Assembly: GCF_000378985.1 (NCBI RefSeq)
Contig: NZ_KB905370.1
Coordinates: 372,001-436,000 of the forward strand
Length of the DNA stretch: 64,000 bases
Origin: Ensifer sp. BR816
Lineage (GTDB): Bacteria > Pseudomonadota > Alphaproteobacteria > Rhizobiales > Rhizobiaceae
Direction of reading: 5' to 3'
The notes under the pieces are model-generated. The model was not told the DNA's origin and made no database searches. It worked only from the letters and a program-made list of their open reading frames with translations. Below are positions 51,843 through 61,096 of the stretch, piece after piece (the first letter of the stretch is position 1; the number at the start of each line of letters is the position of its first letter). The translations under genes were made by a program, and so were the position numbers.

Positions 51843-52283
51843 TCAGGCGCCCTCGGGATGGCGCGGCTTGAACGCGGTTTCCCACGCCCCGCCGGTATCG
51901 GCAAGCTGCGCCTCGATGCATTCCACATCGAGCGCGATCGAGGCATCGCCGGCGAGCACCATCTCGACCGTACCCTCCGGCCCGTCGCCCTTGACCGAGA
52001 AGCGCACCGCCAGCAGATCGAGCACCGCCTCGATGTCGGTCCGGTCGAAGCCGACCGAGCGCACGGCGCTAACGCACTTGAACAGGAGCACGGCGCGGCG
52101 CCGCTCGAAGCCCTTGCGCTTGCCTTCCGCCTGTTCCCAGACGAAGCGGTTGATGACCAGGGAAAACTGGCGACGGCGTGCATCATAGAGAATACCGGCC
52201 ACCTTGAAGACTGCGTCCTGCACATGAGCGGAAACGACCCCCAGGTCTTCCTCGTCGAGTGCCAGCAGCTTCAAAGCATCCAT
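51843..52283 (-). CDS. DUF2948-like protein upstream of hisD
   Basis: This 146-residue protein starts at MDALKLLALDEEDLGVVSAH and has the RRAVLLFKCVSAVRSVGFD segment typical of this alphaproteobacterial family, found between murA and hisD. There is no membrane segment or known active site. A purine-rich AGGGATGGA precedes the start at 52283. Longer in-frame sequence upstream is unlikely to be translated. Function unknown. Confidence 0.85.
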   Translation of the reverse strand: MDALKLLALDEEDLGVVSAHVQDAVFKVAGILYDARRRQFSLVINRFVWEQAEGKRKGFERRRAVLLFKCVSAVRSVGFDRTDIEAVLDLLAVRFSVKGDGPEGTVEMVLAGDASIALDVECIEAQLADTGGAWETAFKPRHPEGA

Positions 52284-52344
52284 GCGCGATCCATCCCTGT
52301 AGTCCGGCGCCGATTTTTGCACCGCAATCATCAAGGACATAAGA

Positions 52345-52440
52345 CGTCGCGCCCGAAACCGCAACGGTTTCAGGCGCGTGATCTGTTTTTGTGCATGTCG
52401 TTATCCCAAAACCGGCACACACTTTTGGGCGACATGCAGC
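52345..52440. repeat. Composite palindromic repeat downstream of murA
   Basis: Three nested structures are visible: a GCGCCCGAAACCG/CGGTTTCAGGCGC hairpin (about 52350-52378), GCATGTCG (52393-52400) against CGACATGC (52430-52437), and within it CCCAAAA/TTTTGGG. The GCATGTC/GACATGC arms recur in the palindrome at 29075-29122. It has the look of a dispersed rhizobial intergenic repeat and could terminate murA. Confidence 0.65.
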
Positions 52441-52445
52441 GGCGA

Positions 52446-53738
52446 TCAGTCGCTGACGCGTTCCACATGGGCGCCGCAGCGCGTCAGCTTCTCTTCCAGC
52501 CGCTCGAAGCCGCGGTCGAGATGGTAGACCCGCGAGACCATCGTCTCGCCCTCGGCGGCAAGTGCGGCGATGACGAGCGAGACGGAGGCGCGCAGATCGG
52601 TCGCCATCACCGGGGCGCCCTTGAGGCGGCCGACGCCTTCGATCTTCGCGGTCTGGCCGGAGAGCGAGATCTTCGCCCCGAGCCGGGCCAGTTCCTGCAC
52701 ATGCATGAAGCGGTTCTCGAAGATCGTCTCTGTGATGTGGGAGACGCCGCTCGACTTGGTCATCAGGCCCATGAACTGGGCCTGCAGGTCGGTCGGGAAG
52801 CCCGGGAAGGGATCGGTGACGATATCAACCGGCCGGATGCCGGCGCCGTTGCGCACCACGCGGATACCGCTGTTCGTCTCGCTGATTTCGGCGCCGGTGC
52901 GGCGGATCGCCTCGAGCGCGGTCTCGAGCAGGCTCGAATCCGTGTCCTCGAGGATCACGTCGCCGCCGGTCATCGCCACGGCCATGGCATAGGTGCCGGT
53001 CTCGATGCGGTCGGGCAGCACGCGATGGCGGGCGCCCGACAGCGAGCGCACACCTTCGATGGTGATCGTGCCAGTGCCCGCACCGGAGATTTTCGCGCCC
53101 ATGGCGTTCAGGCACTTGGCAAGATCGGCGACCTCCGGCTCGCGGGCGGCATTGCCGATCACCGTCGTGCCGTTGGCAAGGGTTGCCGCCATCATCAGCA
53201 CATGGGTGGCGCCGACGGAGACCTTCGGGAACACATAGCGCCCGCCGGTGAGCCCGCCTTCCGGCGCCGTGGCGTTGACGTAGCCGCCGTCGATCTCGAT
53301 GTTGGCGCCGAGCGCCGCCAGGCCCTCGATGAAGAGATCGACCGGCCGCGTGCCGATGGCGCAGCCGCCCGGCAGCGACACGCGCGCCTTGCCCTCGCGG
53401 GCAAGCAGCGGCCCGATGACCCAGAAGCTCGCCCGCATCTTCGAGACGAGTTCGTAGGGCGCCGTGGTCGAGACGATGTTGCGGCTGGTGAAATGGATCG
53501 TGCGGGCGTAGCTCTCGCCCTGGCGCTCGCGGCGGCCATTGACGGAGATGTCGGCGCCGTGATTGCCGAGGATGCGGATCAACTGCTCGACATCGGCGAG
53601 ATGCGGCACGTTCTCCAAGGTCAGCGTGTCGTCGGTCAGGAGCGACGCGATCATCAGCGGCAGAGCGGCGTTCTTGGCGCCGGAAATGGGGATGACCCCG
53701 TGAAGCTTGTTTCCGCCTACGATCCTGATGCGATCCAT
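52446..53738 (-). CDS. murA: UDP-N-acetylglucosamine 1-carboxyvinyltransferase MurA
   Basis: MurA performs the first committed step of peptidoglycan synthesis, transferring enolpyruvate to UDP-GlcNAc. The 430-residue protein has the KN pair in [13 protein letters not shown], the catalytic Cys in [14 protein letters not shown] and a normal full length. It stands alone between the DUF2948-like gene and a small hypothetical gene. Confidence 0.96.
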   Translation of the reverse strand: MDRIRIVGGNKLHGVIPISGAKNAALPLMIASLLTDDTLTLENVPHLADVEQLIRILGNHGADISVNGRRERQGESYARTIHFTSRNIVSTTAPYELVSKMRASFWVIGPLLAREGKARVSLPGGCAIGTRPVDLFIEGLAALGANIEIDGGYVNATAPEGGLTGGRYVFPKVSVGATHVLMMAATLANGTTVIGNAAREPEVADLAKCLNAMGAKISGAGTGTITIEGVRSLSGARHRVLPDRIETGTYAMAVAMTGGDVILEDTDSSLLETALEAIRRTGAEISETNSGIRVVRNGAGIRPVDIVTDPFPGFPTDLQAQFMGLMTKSSGVSHITETIFENRFMHVQELARLGAKISLSGQTAKIEGVGRLKGAPVMATDLRASVSLVIAALAAEGETMVSRVYHLDRGFERLEEKLTRCGAHVERVSD

Positions 53739-53894
53739 GAGACCTCTCGCACGGGCGCCGCCCGCTTTCTTGAAAATCCGGTGTTCTGAAGGGCGTCTCT
53801 TAGTGGAGATGCCGCGAAATTAGAAGTGCCTTGAAATGCAGTCGACAAGAAAGGAAGAAGCCGCGGGATGTGCCCGGACTTCACCGGCTCATCA

Positions 53895-54113
53895 CTAATC
53901 GTCCGATTCGTCCGATTTTGCGGCAGGCAGCCCGGTCGTCTCGTCGGCGTCGCCGGCCCGGCGGGCCCGCGCCTGCTGCTTGCGGCGCTGGAGATTGTCG
54001 CGCAGCGTCTTCGCCAGCCGCTGGCGCCGCGCCTCCGCCTCGCTCAAGCCCTTCTGCGTACCGCCTCGCGGCCCCGGCGCACGCTCCTTGTCGTCATCGT
54101 TCTGCATGGTCAT
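53895..54113 (-). CDS. Small charged hypothetical protein
   Basis: The 72-residue, strongly charged protein has a helical Arg/Lys-rich centre (ARRQRLAKTLRDNLQRRKQQ) between acidic ends. There is no Cys, signal or membrane segment. Two ATG starts (54113, 54107) are possible. Similar small genes precede murA in related genomes, to my knowledge. Function unknown. Confidence 0.7.
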   Translation of the reverse strand: MTMQNDDDKERAPGPRGGTQKGLSEAEARRQRLAKTLRDNLQRRKQQARARRAGDADETTGLPAAKSDESDD

Positions 54114-54373
54114 GGATTAGCGCAAAAGCCGGCGCCCCGGAAGCGGCAAGAGGATTTCGAACCGAGATAAATGCGGAAAAACCAGAGGCGATTTTCCAGC
54201 CATGGCCCCGATCAACCTATTGAAACCAGCGGCATTTATGATCCGCAACCGAGCCTGCCGCATGCCGGCATGCCCCAACCCCACCAAAAACTTCGAAATG
54301 CGGCTTGCGCTCTCCCGCAAGCTATGGCAATAGGCCCCTCGCCTGCTGCGGCGTATTCGAAACGCGGCCGGAT

Positions 54374-54448
54374 GCTGCTATAGCTCAGGGGTAGAGCACT
54401 CCCTTGGTAAGGGAGAGGCCGAGAGTTCAAATCTCTCTAGCAGCACCA
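54374..54448 (+). tRNA. tRNA-Thr (GGT)
   Basis: The cloverleaf is complete: acceptor GCTGCTA/TAGCAGC, D-arm GCTCAGGGGTAGAGC, anticodon arm CTCCC-TTGGTAA-GGGAG with anticodon GGT, T-arm GAGAGTTCAAATCTCTC and an encoded CCA end. I searched by eye for a second copy of its 3' end further right as an attachment-site signature and found none. Confidence 0.97.
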
Positions 54449-55151
54449 GTTTTCTCAATAAAATCATTGTACGCAGCGACGCGGCTCCCGGGTTTTGGCC
54501 AGGATGAGCGGAGCGATTCTAAGTAGCGCATTGTCGCGCACAGGGTTCCCGCCGGGGCCTCAGCAATTCGCATGTGCCAAGAGGCACATTGAGAAGCCCG
54601 CAAGATGTACTTTCCGCCGCCGAATTGGGAGATTTACTCATGGCCAACGGCGGAGCAAAGTGCGCAGTTACCACGTCGGAGAATAATCCCCCTCCTATGT
54701 GGGCCACGTGGGGCCCAGAGCGCCGCAGTGTCCCCTCCGGCAGCTCTGGGGCTCGGGTTGGTTCCGCGTCTCTGGGCCCCGACCCGTCTGAGCGGCGCAT
54801 AGCCCGCTCGGGCTATCTTGTTGGCTCTAAGGAATCAGACGACTGCGTTGGATACGTCGTATTCCCTCGGCGACGTGGTAGCGCGGTGCCTTCGACCGCT
54901 CAAAGAAGCGGCTCCCTTCTGACGGTTCGCCAGCACCGTTCGCTCCCCCTCCGCGGGCACTGTCTGGTTTGCTCGCACGCACGCGACTTTAGGACGTTGG
55001 TCCTAGGCGACCGCGACAAAGGTCTTAGCCCAATTTTTCCAATGATTTAGCGGCATATTTCACCCCTTCGAAGGGGGCTGCAATCCTTGACTACAACGTG
55101 TGCTGTGAGACCCTTCAGTCTGTGAGGTTGTAGTGGTTAGGGATTGCGACA
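54449..55151. other. Structured non-coding region after tRNA-Thr
   Basis: These 703 bases hold no convincing gene. They contain several stems: ATGTGCC/GGCACAT (54572-54589), GGGGCCCAGAG (54710-54720) against CTCTGGGCCCC (54770-54780), ATAGCCCG/CGGGCTAT (54799-54816) and AGGAC/GTCCT near 54990-55005. A 158-codon plus-strand frame (54574-55050) lacks any recognisable motif. It may be a structured RNA or the remnant of an inserted element. Confidence 0.45.
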
Positions 55152-55349
55152 ATGGTTCACACAGAGTACGTGGATAGGCGAATATCCGATGACGACGACG
55201 TGGAGTTGGCGCTCGCCCTCGCCTGCGAAATGCTTGAGATGACGCGAGAAGCGATAATCCGACTCATCATTCGCGAGTGGCTGCACGAATACGGCTTTCT
55301 GCCGGTCCAGGAATTCGACGAGGGAAGCGAGACAGAGGGTAGCGCATGA
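55152..55349 (+). CDS. Small helical protein, paralogue of the 26.7 kb gene
   Basis: This 65-residue acidic protein has a purine-rich AGGGATTG ahead of ATG. The core LALALACEMLEMTREAIIRL followed by IIREW resembles the helical part of ribbon-helix-helix proteins, and the segment REW(L)HEYGFLPVQE corresponds to ENWFASHGYLPPQQE of the small protein at 26740-26928. No neighbour suggests a role. It stands alone downstream of the structured region. Confidence 0.65.
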   Translation: MVHTEYVDRRISDDDDVELALALACEMLEMTREAIIRLIIREWLHEYGFLPVQEFDEGSETEGSA

Positions 55350-55596
55350 GTTCCTGATCCTGGCGGCATGACGCCGCCGACCGCTCCTGGCTGAGCACGA
55401 CCGCGCGTCGCTTAGCGAAACGTAGTGACACCTTCTCAACGCTGAAGACTGCACGAAGCTTCATTGCCTCGCCCGATCTCGACATCACCAATCTTCTGAG
55501 CTTTGGGCCCGGACGCATGCACGGGGTTCGAACTACCTGCCACGCTTCAGCTGACCGAAAACCCTTCAGGCGCGGGACGTCGCACGCCTTTAATCT

Positions 55597-57861
55597 CTAC
55601 TTCTCGCAAAGCCTCCGCGGCCCGTAATACGGCTGAAACGTACAATCATCCGGCCTGAACGACCGATAGGCCCGCGCGCAGGCCCTGAAGTTGCAGGCGG
55701 GCGCAGCGCCCGCCGCTTGTGCATCCGGCTCCTGCGGAGTGCCTTCGGCCAGCGCCGCGGTCATGAAGTTCTTCCAGATTCTTGCCGGCAGCTTGCCGCC
55801 GGTGACGTCCTTCATCGGCGTCTCGTCGTCGTTGCCGACCCAGACGCCGACGATCAGCGGCTCGGTGAAGCCGACGAACCAGGCGTCGCGGTGGTTCTGG
55901 CTGGTGCCGGTCTTGCCGGCGGCAAGCGTGCCGATATCGGCTTCGCGGCCGGTGCCGCGCTCGACGACCAGCCGCAGCAGCGAGACCAGATCCGGCCGGT
56001 ACTGGCTGATATCGGTGGTGGCTTCTCTTGAGGGGCCGACGCGGAAAGCTTGCGGCTGGCCTTCGGCATGGAGCGATTCGATGCCCCAGGGCTCGACGGG
56101 CGCGCGGCCGGCCCGGACCGAGGCATAGGCGCCGGTGAGATCGAGCAGGTTCACCTCCGAGGAGCCGAGCGCGAGGCTCGGTGTGTCGGCTAGCTTGGCG
56201 TCGATGCCGAGTTCGCGGGCCGCGGCGATGACCTCGTCGATGCCGACTTCCATGGCGAGAGCCACCGTCGCGGCGTTCAGCGACCGCGCGAAGGCTTCGG
56301 CGATGCTGACCGGGCCGCTATAGCCGCCGCCGAAATTTTCCGGCGACCAGCCGTTGATCTCGATCGGCGCATCCTCGACCGGGTCGAAGGGCGTCAGACC
56401 GCGCTTCAGGGCGGCGTAATAGACGAACAGCTTGAAGGCCGAGCCGGGCTGGCGCATCGCCGAAAAGGCGCGGTTGAAGGTGCTCTTGGTATAATCGCGG
56501 CCGCCGACCATGGCGACGACGGCACCCTCCGGGGTCATCGCCACCAGGGCGGCCTGCGAGACGCCGGCCTTGGCGCCTTCCCGGTTCAGCGCCTCGGCGA
56601 CGACCTTTTCGGCGATCGCCTGCAGCCGCGGCGCCATGGTGGTCCTGACCTTGATCGTGCCGCGATAGGGACCGGCGAGCTCGCGGGCATCCTGCATGAT
56701 CCAGTCGGCAAACCAGCTTCCCGAGCGCACCGCCGGGCTGGTCGGCTGCAGCTTGCCGAAGTCGGCGCGGGCGACCTTCGCCTCCTCGGCAGTGATCCTG
56801 TTGCCCTTCACCATCGCATCGAGGACCAGCCCCGCCTGCTGGCGGGCGCCCTCCGGGTTGGTCAGCGGATTGAGCTGCGACGGGGCGCGGATGATGGCCG
56901 CGAGCATCGCCGACTCGCCGATCGAAAGTTCTCGCACCTCCTTGTCGAAATAGATGCGCGCCGCCGCCGGCACGCCGGTGGCGCCGGCGCCGAGATAGAT
57001 GTTGTTCAGGTAGCGGGTGAGGATTTCGTCCTTGCCGAGCTTGTGCTCCAGCCAGAAGGCAATCACCGCTTCCTGGATCTTCCGCTTCCAGGTGCGGTCG
57101 CGCTCGAGATAGAGGATCTTGATCAGCTGCTGCGTGATGGTGCTGCCGCCCTGCACGACCTCTCCTGCCCCGAGATTGGTGTAGACGGCCCGGGCGATAC
57201 CCCTCAGATCGATGCCGCCATGCTCGTAGAAGCGCCGGTCCTCCCTGGCGAGCACGGCCTCGATCAGGTGCGGCGGAAAATCGGCACGCGCCGCGTAGGA
57301 GCCCTGGAACGGCCCCTGGCTCACCAGAGGCTTGCCGTCGGCGGTTTCCAGCACGACGACCGGCTTCAGCGAGCCCTCGGCGATTTCGTCCCAGGGAACA
57401 TCGCGGAGCGCCCAGGCGACGACGGCGACCATAAACAGGAGCGACACCAAGGCTGCCGCCGCCACACTCTGAACTAGGATCGCGCGCTTGCCGATGGGGA
57501 CTTTCGGCATGGCCGGGCGTTGTTCGGTTGCCGCGCCTCGCCGCGCCCTCGACCAAAGGTTTGCGGCGCGTCCCGCCAGAGCGGCGGACCCGGCCTTGAA
57601 ACTCGAAGGTCGCCGCAGCCGCTCGATGGCGACGGTCGCGGCGGCGCGGGATTTCTCCCCGGCCCGACGGGCGGCGACGGGCACTTCCTCGCGGAGCGCC
57701 CGGCCAAGTCGCGTCAGCGCGCGGCCGAGCCCGGCAAGTGCCCTTCGGGTTTTGACAAAAACTGCGCCTTCCGAGCGGCGCGGTTGATCGCGGCTCGGCT
57801 CGGCCTCTTCCGGCCCCCGGCTCTCCGGGCCAATCCTCGATGCGGCATCGCTTTGCGCCAT
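55597..57861 (-). CDS. Class A penicillin-binding protein with BA14K-like tail
   Basis: This is a bifunctional peptidoglycan synthase of 754 residues. A basic cytoplasmic N-terminus of about 125 residues is followed by one transmembrane segment (about 127-151), a GT51 transglycosylase domain (EDRRFYEHGGID, GGSTITQQLIKILYL) and a transpeptidase domain with the active Ser in SAFK, SLN and GKTGTSQ motifs. The last 33 residues (CNFRACARAYRSFRPDDC, then [12 protein letters not shown]) match the BA14K motif of the secreted protein at 47.1 kb. This tail would lie in the periplasm after the transpeptidase domain. Confidence 0.93.
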   Translation of the reverse strand: MAQSDAASRIGPESRGPEEAEPSRDQPRRSEGAVFVKTRRALAGLGRALTRLGRALREEVPVAARRAGEKSRAAATVAIERLRRPSSFKAGSAALAGRAANLWSRARRGAATEQRPAMPKVPIGKRAILVQSVAAAALVSLLFMVAVVAWALRDVPWDEIAEGSLKPVVVLETADGKPLVSQGPFQGSYAARADFPPHLIEAVLAREDRRFYEHGGIDLRGIARAVYTNLGAGEVVQGGSTITQQLIKILYLERDRTWKRKIQEAVIAFWLEHKLGKDEILTRYLNNIYLGAGATGVPAAARIYFDKEVRELSIGESAMLAAIIRAPSQLNPLTNPEGARQQAGLVLDAMVKGNRITAEEAKVARADFGKLQPTSPAVRSGSWFADWIMQDARELAGPYRGTIKVRTTMAPRLQAIAEKVVAEALNREGAKAGVSQAALVAMTPEGAVVAMVGGRDYTKSTFNRAFSAMRQPGSAFKLFVYYAALKRGLTPFDPVEDAPIEINGWSPENFGGGYSGPVSIAEAFARSLNAATVALAMEVGIDEVIAAARELGIDAKLADTPSLALGSSEVNLLDLTGAYASVRAGRAPVEPWGIESLHAEGQPQAFRVGPSREATTDISQYRPDLVSLLRLVVERGTGREADIGTLAAGKTGTSQNHRDAWFVGFTEPLIVGVWVGNDDETPMKDVTGGKLPARIWKNFMTAALAEGTPQEPDAQAAGAAPACNFRACARAYRSFRPDDCTFQPYYGPRRLCEK

Positions 57862-58102
57862 CCGTGCTCTCGATCAATCCATCACGCTTGCGCAGAACGC
57901 ATCGGGCGGCGAGTGGTTGCCAGAAACATGTCCAAAACATGGTGGGGCCGCACCATTATCCACAGGCGGGCCGCCGCCCTGAAGACATCATTAACCATAA
58001 TCGACGTTACTGGGGGAACAGCCTGATCGCCGCCACAGGAATAACTCCATCTCACGCTTTGACAGCCGGAGCGGCAAATCACGCGTTCCAGGAGGACAGG
58101 GG

Positions 58103-58249
58103 ATGATCAAATCGGGTCTCGGCGCCACCATCGCCGTTCTCGTCGTGTCGATCGCGGTATCCGGCATCCTACACTTCGCCCTGTCCCAACAGAGGACGCC
58201 GGCGAACGCCGCCGTCTCCGGCGAGATTACCTCGTCGATCCCGCGGTGA
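58103..58249 (+). CDS. Small membrane protein of 48 residues
   Basis: ATG to TGA encodes a short N-terminus, one hydrophobic segment (ATIAVLVVSIAVSGILHFAL, residues 8-27) and a polar tail ending in TSSIPR. AGGAGG at 58089-58094 is an excellent ribosome binding site eight bases before the start. It is divergent from the penicillin-binding protein gene. A 22-base sequence 28 bases upstream also occurs ahead of repeat gene B. Function unknown. Confidence 0.65.
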   Translation: MIKSGLGATIAVLVVSIAVSGILHFALSQQRTPANAAVSGEITSSIPR

Positions 58250-58393
58250 CGGTCGATCGGCGACGCGATGCCTCGCCCCGCGCGCTTCACCCGCCGGTCC
58301 TTGATCGAGGCAAACGCCCGTCCCCGCCTGCACGGCGCGGCCGTCGATGCGGAATGCGCCGTGCAGGACGTGGGATGACGGTGTCGCTGGTTC

Positions 58394-58696
58394 TTAGATT
58401 GCCCGCTGACGCGGTTCTGGTCTGAAGTCGCCGAGCTGAGCCAGAAGCTCGTCACAGGAGCACTTCCTCCTGTCCATCAGGTCGAGGATGCGGCGGGCGG
58501 CTCTGTCGGCCTCTGCTCCATCCTTGCCGACATTGTGCAGGGCGCACCAGACATCCAGTGCTCCGCGCATGATATCGACGTCATCAGGCGAATAGGCTTG
58601 ACGCACGAACCCCTCCCAAGGTGGTACCTCAATGGGGGCATCATGGGGCATTTCAGGGGAAATACAAGAGAATAGTGAGGGACCCCAATAAGTCAT
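58394..58696 (-). CDS. Hypothetical protein of about 100 residues
   Basis: This is a mostly helical protein with an acidic N-terminal half and a basic C-terminal half (ARRILDLMDRRKCSCDELLA). It has three Cys and no membrane segment. The start could be 58696 or the Met at 58651 (MPHDAPIEVPPWEG), and neither has a good ribosome binding site. I do not recognise the family. Confidence 0.55.
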   Translation of the reverse strand: MTYWGPSLFSCISPEMPHDAPIEVPPWEGFVRQAYSPDDVDIMRGALDVWCALHNVGKDGAEADRAARRILDLMDRRKCSCDELLAQLGDFRPEPRQRAI

Positions 58697-58769
58697 ATTA
58701 TTGCGACATACGAAGCCGCTTTTTGATCACTGCGAGCGATGTCCTTGGCATCGAATCCGGCGATAACGA

Positions 58770-58862
58770 AAATTTAAGGTTTCAACCTTAACTTGAAGCC
58801 GCGATGGTGAACAATCGCAACTCCCCTTCCTTGAAACCGGCCCGGCCGGTTTCTTCTTTTTT
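58770..58862 (+). ncRNA. Candidate small RNA with intrinsic terminator
   Basis: Three stems occur in a row on the plus strand: TTAAGGT/ACCTTAA (58774-58791), GCGAT/ATCGC (58801-58818) and the strong GAAACCGGC/GCCGGTTTC (58833-58853), followed by TTCTTTTTT. An unpaired C/T-rich stretch, ACTCCCCTTCC, lies between the second and third and could pair with ribosome binding sites. No plus-strand gene is close enough upstream to need this terminator. The 5' end is a guess. Confidence 0.5.
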
Positions 58863-58875
58863 GGGGAGATGAGCC

Positions 58876-60180
58876 TCAGACGCGGACGCTCTGCTCGACG
58901 AAATCCTCCGTCCCGAAGAATTTCAGATAGCGCTGCACTTCGGCGGGATCGCCGGTTGCCTTGCGCGGATTGTCCGAAAGCTTGACGGCCGGGCGGCCAT
59001 TGGCTTCGCTGACCTTGCAGACGATCGAAATCGGGTTGAGGCCGCCGATCTCGGTCGGCGCGCAGCCGGCAAAGTCGTTCGTCAGGTTGGTCCCCCAGCC
59101 GAAGCTCATGCGCACACGCCCCTCGAAATGGCGATAGGTCTTGATGATCGTGTCGACGTCGAGGCCGTCGGAGAAGATCAACAGCTTGTCCTGCGGATCC
59201 CGGCCCATCTTCTTCCACCAGGCGACGATCTTCTCGCCGCCCTCGATCGGCGGGGCGCTGTCCGGCCGGAAGCCGGTCCAATCCGCCACCCAGGCCGGCG
59301 CATTGCGCAGGAAGGCGGCGGTGCCGAAGGAATCCGGCAAGACGATCAGCAGGTTGCCGCCATAAAGCTGGTTCCAGTCCTGCAGGACCTTGTAGGGGGC
59401 GGCGGCGAGCTCGCGGTCGTCGTGCGCCAGCGCGGCCGCCACCATCGGCAGTTCGTGGGCATTGGTGCCGAGCGCCTCCAGATCGTTGTCCATGGCGAGA
59501 AGCACGTTGCTCGTGCCGGAGAAGGAGGCGCCGATGCCTTCCTTCAGCGCCTCGACGCACCAGCGCTGCCAGAGGAAGCTGTGCCGGCGGCGGGTGCCGA
59601 AGTCGGAAATGCGCAAGCTCGGATATTGCCGCAGCTGCTCGACCTTCGACCACATCTTGGCCTTGGCGCGGGCATAGAGCACATCCAGCGTGAACGGGCC
59701 GAGGCCCTTCATGGCGGCGCGCGAACGCAGCTCGTTGATGATCGCCAGCGCCGGGATCTCCCACATCGTCGTCTCGACCCAGCGGCCGCGCAAGGTCAGC
59801 TCGAACTGGCCGTCGCGGCGCGACAGCTCGTATTCGGGCAAGCGGAATTTGGCGAGCCAGGAGAGGAATTCCGGCGAGAAGATCTGCTTGCGGCCGTAGA
59901 AGGTATTACCGGCAAGCCAGATCATCTCCTTCTTGCTGAAGCGCAGGGTGCGTGCGTGGTCGAGCTGGTCGCGCAGCTCCTGTTCGTCGATCTCCTCGGA
60001 AAGCCGCACGGTCTTGGTGCGGTTGATCAGCGAGAAGGTCGCGTCGACATCCGGATAGAGCTGCCAGATCATCTGCAGCATCAGGAGCTTGTAGAAATCC
60101 GTATCCAGCAGACTGCGGATGATCGGATCGAGCTTCCAGGTATGGTTATAGACCCGCCGCGCGATATCGGTCTTTGGCAT
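58876..60180 (-). CDS. pncB: Nicotinate phosphoribosyltransferase PncB
   Basis: PncB converts nicotinate and PRPP to nicotinate mononucleotide in NAD salvage. The 434-residue protein has the N-terminal [20 protein letters not shown] motif, the conserved His-containing segment [19 protein letters not shown] and the phosphate-binding [13 protein letters not shown]. It pairs functionally with pncA, which lies about 100 bases upstream on the same strand and supplies nicotinate. Confidence 0.96.
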   Translation of the reverse strand: MPKTDIARRVYNHTWKLDPIIRSLLDTDFYKLLMLQMIWQLYPDVDATFSLINRTKTVRLSEEIDEQELRDQLDHARTLRFSKKEMIWLAGNTFYGRKQIFSPEFLSWLAKFRLPEYELSRRDGQFELTLRGRWVETTMWEIPALAIINELRSRAAMKGLGPFTLDVLYARAKAKMWSKVEQLRQYPSLRISDFGTRRRHSFLWQRWCVEALKEGIGASFSGTSNVLLAMDNDLEALGTNAHELPMVAAALAHDDRELAAAPYKVLQDWNQLYGGNLLIVLPDSFGTAAFLRNAPAWVADWTGFRPDSAPPIEGGEKIVAWWKKMGRDPQDKLLIFSDGLDVDTIIKTYRHFEGRVRMSFGWGTNLTNDFAGCAPTEIGGLNPISIVCKVSEANGRPAVKLSDNPRKATGDPAEVQRYLKFFGTEDFVEQSVRV

Positions 60181-60280
60181 CTGCGACTACGCTCCTTCTG
60201 GATCACGTCTTCCTGGATCACGTCCGGCCGAACACAATAATGATCGATTTCGCAACGCTGAGCGATCCCTCCCCGTGCGG

Positions 60281-60880
60281 CTAGATCAGTTCAACACCCG
60301 CATCGCGCATGCGCCGAGTCATCGCGGCAAGCGATCCGTTCAGGTCGATGCCGCGACAGGCGTCGAGCACGACGGAGGTCGAAAAACCCTGGGCGACCGC
60401 ATCGAGCGCCGAGAAGGCAACACAGAAATCGGTCGCCAGACCGCAGAGCGACACTTTGGCCATGCCGCGCTCGCGCAGGTAGCCGGCGAGCCCGGTCGGA
60501 GTCCGGTGGTCGTTCTCGAAAAAGGCGGAATAGCTGTCGATCCCGGTGCGGAATCCCTTGCGGACGACCAACTCCGCCGTCGTCCATCGCAGGCGGGGGT
60601 GAAAATCGGCCCCCGGACTTCCCTGGACGCAGTGATCCGGCCAGAGCGTCTGCTCGCCATAGGGCATCGTCACCGTCTGGAAAGGCGCCTTGCCGGGATG
60701 GCTCGACGCGAAGCTCGAATGGCCGGCCGGGTGCCAGTCCTGCGTTAGGATGACATGCCGGGCGTCTGCGATCAGGCGGTTGACGACGGCCACGATTTCA
60801 TCGCCGCCTGCCACTGCGAGCGCACCGCCCGGGCAGAAGTCGTTCTGCATGTCGACGACGATCAGGGCATCTTCGGCCAT
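60281..60880 (-). CDS. pncA: Nicotinamidase PncA
   Basis: PncA hydrolyses nicotinamide to nicotinate and ammonia. The 199-residue isochorismatase-fold protein has the catalytic Asp (VVDMQNDFCPGG), the metal-binding site DWHPAGHSSF, a Lys (VRKGFRTGIDSYSAFF) and the nucleophilic Cys (CGLATDFCVAFSALDA). GAGGAG lies six bases before the ATG at 60880. The longer frame start at 60922 is less likely. Confidence 0.95.
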   Translation of the reverse strand: MAEDALIVVDMQNDFCPGGALAVAGGDEIVAVVNRLIADARHVILTQDWHPAGHSSFASSHPGKAPFQTVTMPYGEQTLWPDHCVQGSPGADFHPRLRWTTAELVVRKGFRTGIDSYSAFFENDHRTPTGLAGYLRERGMAKVSLCGLATDFCVAFSALDAVAQGFSTSVVLDACRGIDLNGSLAAMTRRMRDAGVELI

Positions 60881-61071
60881 GGCCACTCCTCGCGACTGCC
60901 GACCCATACTGGCGACCGGCAAATCGATTTAATCCTGCAAGATCAATCACAGAACGCGCGAGGCGGCAAGCCTGTTCGACGGCCGCCGCTCAGTCCGCCA
61001 GGATGAACGCGACCCGATAAAGGCGATCGATTCTGGGATGTTAGCGCGCGGCGCTTGAAGAAGGATGGCCG

Positions 61072-61091
61072 GTGGGGGCCATGGCCCCCAC
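61072..61091 (-). terminator. Palindrome at the rkpU 3' end
   Basis: GTGGGGGCC and GGCCCCCAC form a perfect 20-base palindrome 5 bases beyond the rkpU stop. No T-run follows, so it may be a Rho-type or stabilising structure. Confidence 0.5.
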
Positions 61092-61096
61092 GCACA

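Noticed and set aside
54374..54448. tRNA-Thr as an integration site of a genomic island
   Set aside because: No integrase gene and no direct repeat of the tRNA 3' end were found to the right within the window.
54574..55050. A 158-codon plus-strand frame after tRNA-Thr
   Set aside because: Composition is irregular, no motif is visible, and it runs through several strong stem structures.
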